DNA from: Syngnathus acus
Taxonomy: Eukaryota; Chordata; Actinopteri; Syngnathiformes; Syngnathidae
Direction: 5' to 3'
Assembly (NCBI RefSeq): GCF_901709675.1
Contig: NC_051089.1
Span: 12,327,976-12,391,975, forward strand
Length of the DNA stretch: 64,000 nucleotides
Both the position numbers and the translations under genes were made by a program. Of this stretch, positions 37,828-48,707 are shown in pieces. The first letter of the stretch is position 1. Each line of letters starts with the position of its first letter. The notes under the pieces are model-generated. The model did no database searches and was not told the origin of the DNA. It saw nothing but the letters and a program-made list of their open reading frames with translations.

Positions 37828-40800
37828 ATGCTGGTGAAGATGAAGCGCGCTCTTTATCGAACCTCCTGCTTGGTGACTCTGCTGGTGGAGCTCAGCTGGA
37901 TCAATGGGAGCCTTGGCTTACAGAGAGAAGCTGGAAGTAGGGTGAGAGGCATGGACTTTTTTTTGTCTTTATGCGCAAAAGTCATGGAGCTTGTACTTTG
38001 GATGGAATGGATGGATGGATGGATGGATGGATGGATGGATGGATGGATGGATGGATGGATGGATGGATGGATGGATGGACGGACGGACGGACGGACGGAC
38101 GGACGGACGGACAGGCGGGCGGGCGGTTTGGGGTTGGACGGACGGATGGATGGATGGATGGATGGATGGATGCATGGGTGGATGCATGGATGCATGGATG
38201 GATGGATGGATGGATGGATGGACGGGCGGGCGGGCGGTTTGGGGTTGGACGGACGGACGGACGGATGGATGGATGCATGGGTGGATGCATGGATGGATGC
38301 AGGTGCATCCTGGAAAAAGTACTACTGCCACTTTACTTAAAAAAAATCCAGTAAAAGCAGAATACTGATTCAACTCCAGTATTTAAATAAAAGTACAAAA
38401 CGCAGATGAGTGAAAAATCTCCTTTGAGTACAGTAACAAAGCAATTGTAATTTGTTGGTTCCTGCCACAAATCATCAAAACAAACTGAATAAAAACACAT
38501 TGAAGACAGATAGAAGATGACTCATTAGTGGGTTTTCTGTGGTTGAGTAAATAAATATGTGACGTATTTGGGGATTTTCTCGAATAACTGAAAGCGGAAT
38601 CTATGATCATTGAGTTTCCCCAACTTTTATTTGCTCTCCCTTGATCTCATTACTTTTCTGTCCCGGCCACATGCTGTTTCACTTCCCCCTTCAATATCGT
38701 CAACATCCTCTCACAAGCTGTTTCTCATTAGAAAACACGAATCTTCTGGACAAAAGTGCGTGTTATTTTGATTTCTCTGATTTAAGTGGCAGAGCGAAAA
38801 CGCTCACGCTTCTGCAACAGACTGAGCAAATGGGAGGACATTGATGCTTGTCATTGCACCTCTGCTCTGTTTGTGTACTTAAATGGACATTTTTCCACAA
38901 GTCACAAATTGTGCTTTTTTTTGGCACAATTACAAATATTTTTTCATAATTTTGCTGAAGAACTAAATTACAGATTGTCTATACTTTGCATGTTTATCAT
39001 GCACATAAACATCTCACATGCAGCACTGAAAGATACGCAAGTCACATCATTACAATTTCTTCCACTAATGAAAGTCTCTCACTCTATACTGAAATGCTGG
39101 AGGAGCAAACTGAGATATTTACTGGCATCACCCCACAATTTTTCTTCTCGTGTTATGTAAGCGCGCACACGCAGCGCTTGAGAATACGAATTGTCGACAG
39201 TGTGAGCTGTAAAGGAAACGATACGCTGGAGAGACACTTGGCGGCATGATGCTCAAATTCTGAGTGCATGACCAAGCCCTCCAAGATAAATTGTTTCAAC
39301 CTTGTGTAAGACAAAATGTGTGCATGTATAATGACAAACCCCAATTCCAGTGAAGTTGGATTAAAATCATAAATTCAAATACAATGAATGCAAATCATTT
39401 TCAATCTGTATTTATTTGGCTCTATAGAAAAGATATTTATTTTCAAACAGTGAATGTTATGTATTTATTTCGTTGGTTTGTCAGTTTGTTAGTGTATTAT
39501 ATATATATATTCACTCATTTTGAATTTAATGCAACATGTTCCAAAAACGCTTTTAGATGAGCATTTTTGCTGTTTTTTTAACTTTGTGCTTGCATTCCAC
39601 ACAATCTTTTTTTTCACCTTGTGGACTCATCACACCACAGCACACTTTTTCGCTTTGCATCATTTCAGGCATTGTTGATATATGGCTTTCGCTTTGCACG
39701 GTAAAGTTTGACCTCGTGATTGTAAGCTCACCTCATTCTTACTTGTAAACAACTGAGCCTTTCGGGGATGCTCCTTTTATAGCCAATCCTAAAACTCATT
39801 TGCTTCCACTTAACCTGATCACATGTGGAATGTTCCAAAAAGATGTGTTGTGAGCATTCCGCAACTTTTGTAGCCTATATCCCAAGTTTTTGAACACGCT
39901 TGAACATTAAATATCTTGTTTTTATTGTGTATTCACTTAAATACAAGTTGCAAAAGTTTTTCGATGAAAAGATGACTGAGTGTTCTGTGCAGGTCATGAA
40001 GCAGTGGGAGAGGAAGGTGCGTTCAGCCTCCAGCCTTGACGAGCTGCTCCGACTTGCAGACTTCCCCGACTGGAAGTTGTGGAAATGCCGCATGAGTCTG
40101 CAGCAGTCGGACTCTCTTTTTTCGCCACCTTCGGTCGGCTCCCACCGCTCAACCCGTTATGCAGCCGAGTCTTACAGCCTGGAAATACTCAAAGGTAGGA
40201 CAGCAGGTCATGTTTGGTGCTTCTGTGCTTACAGAAACGTTCAGAAACATTTTGAATGCTCTTAAACACTACTGAAACACACAAACACCTCTTATAGTAT
40301 GTTGTGTCTCTTTTGCATGCAGCCATAGATGAGGAGTGGCAGCGGACACAGTGCATGCCAAGAGAGACGTGCGTGGATGTCGCCAAGGAATTGGGAACTG
40401 ACCCGTCCATGTTCTTCAAGCCACCTTGCGTGTCCGTCCATAGGTTTGTTTAACACAAACATCGTTCACTTGATATTCACCATGGTATGAAACATGGATT
40501 ATTATTTTTTTTTCTTCATCCCGACAGGTGTGGCGGCTGCTGCAACCAAGAAGGTGTCACGTGCAGAAACACAAGTACAGTGCTGGTCAATAAAACTGTA
40601 AGTGGACCAGTGGGCATGCTCATCTTGAGTAGACTGTGATCTCTCACACACTTTTTGTTTGCATGTGCGTCAGGTCCTGAGCGTGATTCCTTTCAAGTTT
40701 GTCCCAGAGCCTGTGCTGATTAAAGTAGCCAATCATACGGAATGCAGATGCATGGAGCCGGCCATTATACGACGTAATGCTCAGCCTCAGAGAAGCAGTG

Positions 40801-41637
40801 GGTGAGTCTGAAAACTGTCTCTCTACTTTCTCCAAAATATGTCAAATGTGGTTACTGCACTGTCTGATCAAATTTTTTTTTTTTTTGCAGGTGTTCTCTG
40901 ATCGAACAGCTTTCGGGGGCTGAGAATTCCAGGAGACTTTGCGTCAGCGGTTGGATTTGGGATTGTGCAAGTGACAGATGCATACCATACCCATCTAGTA
41001 GTAGACCAGGTGAGTGTTTAGTTTGTGTGGTCATATTGCATGAGGTGTGCAAGGGAACTAATTTTTACTCTTTACTAAATAAGTAAAAAACAAATACAGG
41101 CAGGAGCATCGCTATACTGTATTTTATACCACAAATAAAAGCCAGAATACCCAAGAAACGAATTACGAGTTTATACATGGTATCGTACTGATTCATTTCC
41201 AGCTTTTAAGGCCGCTAAGTATTTTATGTTTGGGTTAAGGAAATATTCACCAAACCACAAACATCCTCAACACATTATTAATCAAAACTGAATTACAAGT
41301 CACATATGTGAGATGCAAGAGCTTCTGGAAATTAATCTATTAGTGACTTTAATGGTCTGCCTGTTCAGAGTTTCCAATGACTTCATGGATGCCTGACTGT
41401 GAGATCGATGTGGATCGTTGCGATTGCATTCCGCGAGCTGAGCCAACAAGCCAACTAAGAGCGGTGCAACGCTGTCATCTTAACAGCTCCATCTGTTCTC
41501 ACAGACGTCAACATTTTGACGCCTCCTCTTGCAGGTATAGCACACACAGGACAGGAGCTCGACATACAGGCTGGTTGTTTGAATGCATGCGTGTTTTCTT
41601 TGTCTCTCTGAATGGCAGATGCAAGTGGCCCAAGTAG
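37828..41637 (+). CDS. vegfd: Vascular endothelial growth factor D (8 exons)
   Basis: Secreted ligand of VEGFR-3 (and in some species VEGFR-2) that drives lymphatic and vessel growth. Exons: 37828-37941, 39993-40194, 40323-40443, 40528-40597, 40674-40801, 40891-41009, 41369-41534, 41619-41637; 939 nt, 312 residues (human 354). The start ATG 37828 has a second ATG four codons on; either gives a signal peptide ending near WINGSLG. The N-terminal propeptide shares [20 protein letters not shown] with the family. The cystine-knot core is intact: [33 protein letters not shown] and [10 protein letters not shown]. The C-terminal propeptide keeps the [12 protein letters not shown] motif and [10 protein letters not shown] but is shorter than in human. 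The exon 3 donor is the weak GTTTGT. Confidence 0.95.
38001..38310. repeat. GGAT/GGAC minisatellite with a 111-bp higher-order period
   Basis: Long arrays of GGAT then GGAC, followed by a GGCGGGCGGGCGGTTTGGGG block. The block occurs twice, with its TTT at 38127 and 38238, so the higher-order period is 111 bp. Further units include GCATGGGTGGATGCATGG. It lies in vegfd intron 1. Long ORFs in all frames here are repeat artefacts. Confidence 0.92.
39335..39956. mobile_element. Non-autonomous fish DNA transposon, right end truncated
   Basis: The left end starts CAAACCCCAATTCCAGTGAA. The right part ends with AACATTAAATATCTTGTTTT and AATACAAGTTGCAAAAG, partly the inverse of the left arm (AAAAGATATTTATTTTCAAA). 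The middle has GATGCTCCTTTTATAGCCAA and TGTGGAATGTTCCAAAAAG, words I know from an abundant fish repeat. The outermost right end is missing. It stops 36 bases before the vegfd exon 2. Confidence 0.65.
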
Positions 41638-41856
41638 AAGCAATAGCGGAGACAACCTGCAGAACATTCTTTTTGGAAGCAGAGAAGTAGAGGCACATAA
41701 TTTATTTACAACACTATTTATGCAAATCACGTGAACTAATGGAAATGATTCTTAGTCACAAGACCATGTTAATTGATTTTTAACATGCCGATCTTATGTG
41801 GAATCAATGTATTTGTCATTTTTTTGTGCACTGAATATATAGAATATAAAAAGATT

Positions 41857-41862
41857 ATTAAA
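41857..41862 (+). terminator. Candidate poly(A) signal of vegfd
   Basis: ATTAAA about 220 bases past the vegfd stop codon, in an AT-rich tract. Confidence 0.45.
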
Positions 41863-43209
41863 AGATTATTATTTTTATAATTTGAATCAATACATTGTGA
41901 ATAATTACTCGCATTTTATTTACGATACATTACAACACGGGTCAACAAATTTTTACCTTTTTATAATCAGAGATACAAGTAAACGTTTCTAGATGTTTTT
42001 TGGCTAATCTGCAAATGCTTGTTTTTTTTCCCCCTGGCACATCAATTTGTAATAATGATAATGATGATAATAATAATAATAATGTAATATATTTTTTCAT
42101 TTTCATGAAATCAGGGTTAGGTTCTTTTTTCACCTGAAACGTCATAGCTATAAATTACAATCCACAATACAATTGATGGCTAAAACCCGCCTAAAAGTCA
42201 TTTTAGCCCCCGATGACCCTCTTTTGACATTCAGACACTTTCAGTGATACCCATGGGTCACATGGATGCACACATCAACACATTTACAAAAACAAACTAA
42301 GAATTGCATCTTTGAATTTAAAGTACAATAAAGGTACATGTAGAAGTAAACATATTGTACAAAAAAGGAAATTTGGTCAAAGGTCATATAGCAAACACCC
42401 TGGCACATTTACACAAAATCCTCCGAGTATTCATCATGCTCACACATGGAGTGGCGTGTGGTGCGGATCGAGGTCATAGGTCATGTTTTGAACTCTGGGT
42501 CGACGACTCTCAATACTCAAACTCACAATAAACATTGCAGTATTTTTTTGGTTTGCAAACTTATCTAAAATGGCATTGATGTAAGTGACAATAGAAATTC
42601 AATTTTACTTTATACCTCTGAACTGTACATTTCAGTCTAAATCAGTATTTGAACTTGTATCTTTTGTTTTTATACAAGTAGTTCTACTTAAATACAAGGT
42701 GTGATTATTTTTCCCACCTTTCCCGCCTATACCATACAGTAAAAACACAGACGTTACATTCTCCTCCAACCAGTCTAACAGGTTCCAACACTGGTTTAAA
42801 CAGTTTGTATGTTGCACCACCCACTTGCCTGGTTCAACATCGTCCTCATTCTCCGCTTCATGAGCTAACAGCTGTAAATCTAGAAGTTAAATTTGGCGCT
42901 TTTTTTGTCGACAGTTATAACTGAAACACAAAACAGATCGTGTTAAATTTGATGAGAGACTCTTGGGAGAGCTTCTTTCCAAGTCTGCACTGAAGAGCAG
43001 GTCAAGACAGGTCTGGTGGGCGGGACAAGAATGCTACCTGTTCAGCGAGAGCGTCTGTGATTGGCTGAGAGGATCTGTCAGTCAATGGCCAATCCCAGAT
43101 TGAAGCAGTTCACCTGGAGCAGCGCATAGATCGACGAGGCCGGGTTTCGGTGCAGTACTCACCTTACAATTCACAGTATACCCAAGGCCAACAGTTCAAC
43201 GTTCTGGCC
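41863..43209. other. Intergenic region between vegfd and gpa33
   Basis: AT-rich first half with ATA/AAT triplet runs near 42055-42085 and no supportable gene. The last 150 bases hold a CCAAT box (43089-43093) within a less AT-rich stretch that probably contains the gpa33 promoter. This is the place where the Xp22-type and 1q24-type synteny groups meet. Confidence 0.5.
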
Positions 43210-46200
43210 ATGAGGACAAGGATTTTCATCATCACTCTCCTGTATCTGAGTGAGTTGGCATCTTTTTAAGGGACCACACCTGTTTCTATTTGCCCTACTT
43301 TTGTAAAGCGGTCCCCTTTTCAACGGTTATTTCTCATCTGAAATGTTTGTGTACTTATTGAGGCAGTCCATATTGAATCATAGAGCAAGTTGTCTTTAAA
43401 ATGTGGGGGAAGGACAACACCTGTATGTTTTTATGTCTCAACTTAATGTAAAATGCTACTTTGGCAATGAAATGGGGAAACGCCCAACATGGCTGTCTTC
43501 CCTTTTGCGCGATAAAATACCCAGGCCAGGCCGTGTTCAAAGTGTCGCTATCCCTATATGGTGAACAATTTAAGGAGTCCACCTTTTTGTGAGCCTAAGT
43601 ACCCCATCTTGCTCACAATCTGTACAGGGAGTGCAAATACCAGCGTAAAAAAAATAGTGTTAAGTTTCAATTTCTGTGCTTAGGTGAAAGGAAAACAAAC
43701 TTGCAGTTAAAATGAAAAAGTAAAAAGAGACTTTTTTTTACATATGTTTCGATCATTTGACACTACTGGGTGGTGGGGGGCACAAGATTTTCCACCTTGT
43801 TAATTTACATTTAGACAGCTAAAATCTGCGGATGAAATATCCTGTTCTGTGTCAGCAAAACAAGTTAACAGGACAGAAAATACTTAATTTGTAACTGGAA
43901 AATGTCTCTTTACTTTTTCAGATTGAACATAACATTTTTGACAGTTGAGATTTTATGATGGCACAAGATGTCATAATTCTTGCAGCCGATGAAAAGAATT
44001 AGGGCCACTGATGAGTAATAGCTTGCATTTTCTTCTGCATCATATTAATGGATACGCCCTGGTTTGTTATTATAGATCAACTGTTTTTTCCCCACAATCA
44101 GTTCGAATGAAGTCCGAAGTCAACAGAATCTCAAGTGTGGCGCGGTTGACTTGAACTCTTTATTTACATCTATTTATGTGGAATTTGAAAAAGTAGAAAT
44201 CCCGTTTTGACCAAGTAAATGGTAAAACTGTTTGTGTTCTGTTTTCAAATGCAAAGTGTAACATTTTTGTTTAGCTTATTTTGCTGCATGAGGAGGAAGC
44301 TACTGAATTCACCTAGTGTGCATTTATGTATCATTGTAAAAATGTTTGCTCTCGTCGTGACTGTGTTTAAAAGCAATAATGTCTGTTTTGACATTATTCC
44401 AGTGGTGGTGGGTGTTTGCGCCTTGGAAGTCAGCATTGCACAGGATGAGTACGAGTATGCCAGAGGTGACAACGTAACGCTGCCATGCACATTCCAATCC
44501 ACATTCACCAAGCCACCACTGGTGGTCGTCACCTGGTCTGTGGAAGGATTAGAAGCTAATGCTGATGAGGTTAGTTCTCTTTTGTTTTTGCATTTTTTTA
44601 AAATTAATAGGGTGATGGTTAATGGAAAAGGATACCAGTTTGCTACACCTCAAATTAAATTCTAGTATCATATTTGTTAATGTGAAGAACCTGATTGTAC
44701 TAATGATTTCCTACAAACATTAGAAAATGGATTGATATCTTATGCCACACTATTTCAATAAATTTGTGCGTTTACATTTTCAAATAATTCCTAGAAAATC
44801 ACATTGTCCCATTGGGCAAACTGTTTTTGGAATCAGCCATGATGGGTGGGGGCATACCTGGTGCCCACAGACACCATGTTGGTGACCCCTATCATAAAGT
44901 GTTTAGCTAACATCGATTCTAGTCAGCATTTTCACTGTATCTGTTCATTTAAACATTTTTAATATCTATTCTGGTGACTTTGCACAATGTCCAATTTGTG
45001 AAGCAGTCTCAGAATATTCCTTTCCTCTTATTGTTAACCGTATAGTTCTCCTACAGCAGAGAGTTCTTCCACTCCTTAAATTGAGATGTACTTCTCCTCT
45101 GTACGTCGTCAGCAGATTGTAGCACCACTTAAAAAAAAAAGATTACGCCCAAAAATGTATTTGCTCCATTGGACTGCAGATGGTTATTAAATGGACCCAA
45201 ATTGAGGTTGATTCAATCCCGTAAATAAACAATGAATTTAAAAATGTACTTTTCATGCATTTCAAATGGCCAATAGTGGTTGACTTTGAGCCAAAATGTG
45301 AAATTTGAATGGTTTGAATCATTGCTGAAATTTGGAAATGGCTAAATTAGATACCCTGGTTCAAATAAAATGAAGCCTGGTGGACCCAAATGGCCAACAA
45401 TGTGATCAACATTTTGATGTTTATTTAAACAGAAAATGGTCGCCACTTATTACTCTGCTGGTGCGTTGACGGACATCAAAGAAGCCTACAAAAAGCGCGT
45501 TTCAATGGACGTAAACCTGGCTACGGGAAAGGCCGACCTGCGAATTTCCTCAATCACACTTGCGGAAAATAAAGAATTTGAGTGCCGTGTCCAGATCCCG
45601 GGCGACACGGAAGGCACACTTTTCGACAGTACTCGCTTGGTGGTTCTAGGTAACATTTTTCATTACATGGAACATCAATGTCCAATGATTCTTATATCAT
45701 GTGACATTTCTGTAACTGCGTTGCTTTTAGTGGCTCCATCTACGCCCATATGTCAGATCCAGGGGAAAGCACAATACGGCCAGAACATCAACCTGACCTG
45801 TCACTCAGAAGAGGGCTCACCACCACCCACCTATGAGTGGAACAGTATTAATGCACGTAATGTTCCTCATATGAAAGACCCGAGGACTACCAGCAGTAAG
45901 TACACGATACAACTTTTACTGTTATCTTAATATCACCTGTATCGCACAAATAATAATGCCAGGAAGTGCAACCATCTGTTTCTTTCTGATTGTGTCTGTC
46001 AGAGGGTGGCATCATGTCTCTATTCAACATCACCAAAGAGACATCAGGATACTACACCTGCATCTCCAGCAACAAGATCCGCTCTGCCAGCTGCAACCTC
46101 ACCCTCACAGTCATGCCACGTAGGAAATTCCTTTGCGCTCCCTGCAGTTTTTTAGTTTTGATTTTTTTGCAACACTGACTGCATCATTTTCATATCTTTT

Positions 46201-47281
46201 TCTCTTTCACTTGTTCATCTTCCTCCCTGCGTGTGTAGCGTCCATGAACGTCGGCACCACAGCAGGAATAATCGCAGGAGTTGTCGCCGCGCTGATCATC
46301 CTGGTTGTCGTCATCTACTTTTGCTGCTGTCGCAAGAAGAAAGAAGAAGAGGATTATGAGATGGGGTAACGTTTGCTTTACCCACACACTAATTAGCAAC
46401 TCGAGGTTAATCTCATACCATACCAACTTCATTTAAAGAGCCTTTAGAACGTCTAAGAATGCACAGGCTAAACTAAAATATAATTATATTGTTTTATTAC
46501 ATTTATAAAATGTCTTGTGTGCAAATCACTATAGATATGTGTGTGTTAGTGAAACTAATTGGATGGAACAAATTGGGCTGTGAACTACCAATAAGAGGAC
46601 AAAAGTATGCTGAATTATTCAAAGATAAACTCACGAGGCCTTTGAGGTTGAATATGATTAAAGTCCCATTGCAAATAGTTGATGTTACATGGACTGGCTC
46701 TAGTGATTTCTGAAGGCCCGGAGAGATTCCGTAGATTGATATTGCATGACAAAGAGGCTGAAATCTTTTTCAGAGTTCAAGAGGAAGCGCGTCCCGACAA
46801 AGTGCCTGACAGGAACGGAGCTGAGAGGTCAGTCGATAGACACATTGATGACGAAGACGAGTCCAGCGTGAGGGCGCCTCTTCAGGAGGGGAACCAAGGA
46901 CGACGCGAACGTGACCAGAGCCCACGCAGGGATCCCGACGATCGGCGTAGCGACTACAACGATCGTCCCAGGGATTACGACGATCGCCGCAGCGACGACA
47001 ACGATCATCGCAGGGATTACGACGATCGCCGTAGCGAATACAGTGACCGTCGCAGCGATTACACCGATCGGCGCAGCAATTACACCGACAAGAACGAGGA
47101 CCACCGTGGGCGCTACGCCGATGATGACCGCTACGCCGATGATGACCGCTACGTCGATCGTACAGATCCCCGCGATAAGTACGATGATCGCTACGACGAT
47201 GAGAGAAACAGAGATCGCCGCTACCGTGATGACGACCGCTACGATGAACCTTACGATGCTCGGGACAGAAGAGACGAATAA
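43210..47281 (+). CDS. gpa33: Cell surface A33 antigen-like Ig receptor with long repetitive tail (7 exons)
   Basis: CTX-family cell-adhesion receptor of epithelia. Exons: 43210-43249, 44403-44569, 45433-45649, 45731-45895, 46003-46119, 46239-46365, 46774-47281; 1341 nt, 446 residues (human GPA33 319). Signal peptide is residues 1-21. A V-set domain spans about 22-125 (NVTLPC to EFECRV), then a C2-type domain (PICQIQGKAQYGQNINLTC, SGYYTCISSN) to about 233. The membrane helix is about 244-263, followed by the CCCRKKK that also follows the human helix. The juxtamembrane EEDYEMG is followed by a last exon coding a very charged tail: residues 334-382 are seven tandem copies of the heptad DRRSDY(N/T/D), and 390-446 continue with DDDRY units. 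The neighbour ildr2 is also GPA33's neighbour in human, which supports the name. Confidence 0.9.
46940..47086 (+). repeat. 21-bp coding minisatellite in the gpa33 tail
   Basis: Seven in-frame 21-bp units coding D-[RH]-[RP]-[SR]-[DEN]-[YD]-x. Units differ by point changes but never shift frame. They generate a false 155-codon ORF on the other strand. Confidence 0.85.
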
Positions 47282-48106
47282 ATCTGACGGGTTCACTGAT
47301 AATCTTTATTGTAGGAACTGATTATGGATGAGCTCAAAAGGAGGGGGCACTGTCATTTTTATCGCCCACTTTCCTGGGCCACGTAAAATATCGACAACTA
47401 GAAATAACTCATGACATCCAACTTGTAACATTCATTCTTTGCAACTACTCAAGTTAGGGTGGAAAGTTGTGCAGTTCTATGAAAATTTCAATGGGAATTT
47501 GAGATGGGGGATTTTGGAAATGAGCCCTGTTGTGAACGAGAATCTGCAAGTAATTGATGGCCTAAGCAATGTTTTTTGTATAGATGCAACTCAACTCACT
47601 TCAACATACGGTACTACTTCGTTGACACCAAGTTGCCACAAGATGGAGGCAAATTACTCTTTGTTCAATGCAAACATTTCAATTAATTGGATTTGAGGGA
47701 TTTACTGGTAATCTTGGTGTCAAGGAACTATGAAGAGTTCAGAATGCTTTGCGGCAGTCTTGCTTCATTTTAGTGTCAAGGAACTGCCCCTTTTTCCTTT
47801 AAGTGTAGCTCTGTGTGGTCTACCTCTACTTCTTGTAAATTCTCTTGTCTATGGCTTTCTCTTTCATTTCCATCCTTTTATAGAGTGCTTTTCCTCATAG
47901 GTTCACGGGTGCACTTAATATTGCATATGGAAGCTTTTGGGTAGTTAAATCAAATCGTAGCTGAAAAACATTGAACAAAACGTATTAAATATGTAACATA
48001 CCTTAATAACCTCTCTGGGTTATTTGACTTAATTTAATTTTTATTTTACTGTATTGCGATAATTGCTCCTTGCCAAACTTTGTCTGTTGGCCTATGTTTT
48101 TATGAA

Positions 48107-48112
48107 AATAAA
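48107..48112 (+). terminator. Candidate poly(A) signal of gpa33
   Basis: AATAAA about 830 bases after the stop codon, ahead of the ildr2 first exon. Confidence 0.5.
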
Positions 48113-48707
48113 CGTTTTATAGTTCAGCTTTGGTAAATGCATGTTTTCCATATGTCACGAGTGTAATGTTTTGTAAAACTATGTAAATCCTATTCCATAA
48201 AGCTGCCAGACTTTTAAAATTGTTCACTGAATCTTAAATACTAGAGCACTAAGTATCAATTGAAATGGGCAGTTGGGTTTGGAATCTTAACTAGCCAGAT
48301 AATTCAACACACCAGTGGAACGATTGTTTTACGAGTAGCTTGAATCTTTTGGCCTATTGTATTTATTGCCTCGCTAGCAACTAGTTGTCATATTGGTGTG
48401 CAGAAATGTCCTACACTTAGTGGAAAGCAGGAGCTGAGAAGTAAGATGCATTGTTCTAGTGCGCTGAATTGTACTATTGACAAACATTGTAGTGGTGCAT
48501 GGTGATTAATTTCAAGGATATGGCGTACTAGTTCCTTGGACCTTTATTCTGAAGGGGGAAAAAAAACAGAAAGATGCTCTTATTGTGAAAGGCTTTGCCG
48601 GAAAATGCGTTTTAATAGTTAGCTTGCTGCTTGGTGTCCCGTTATTTGCCACTTTCTCGCTGCACCGACGTCCGAAGTTTGTGTGCGGGAAACAAGTGGC
48701 GTCCAGG
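48113..48707. other. gpa33-ildr2 intergenic region
   Basis: Only about 600 bases, with no gene. It should hold the ildr2 promoter and leader; no TATA box was assigned. Confidence 0.5.

Noticed and set aside
37765-38373. Several long ORFs (100-190 codons) on both strands with WMDG or HPSI repeats
   Set aside because: They are produced by the tetranucleotide minisatellite, which is open in many frames. Only the vegfd first exon part (37828-37941) is coding.
46829-47321. A 155-codon ORF opposite the gpa33 tail and a 136-codon ORF in another plus frame
   Set aside because: Both are shadows of the 21-bp coding repeat; only the frame joined to the gpa33 membrane exon makes sense.
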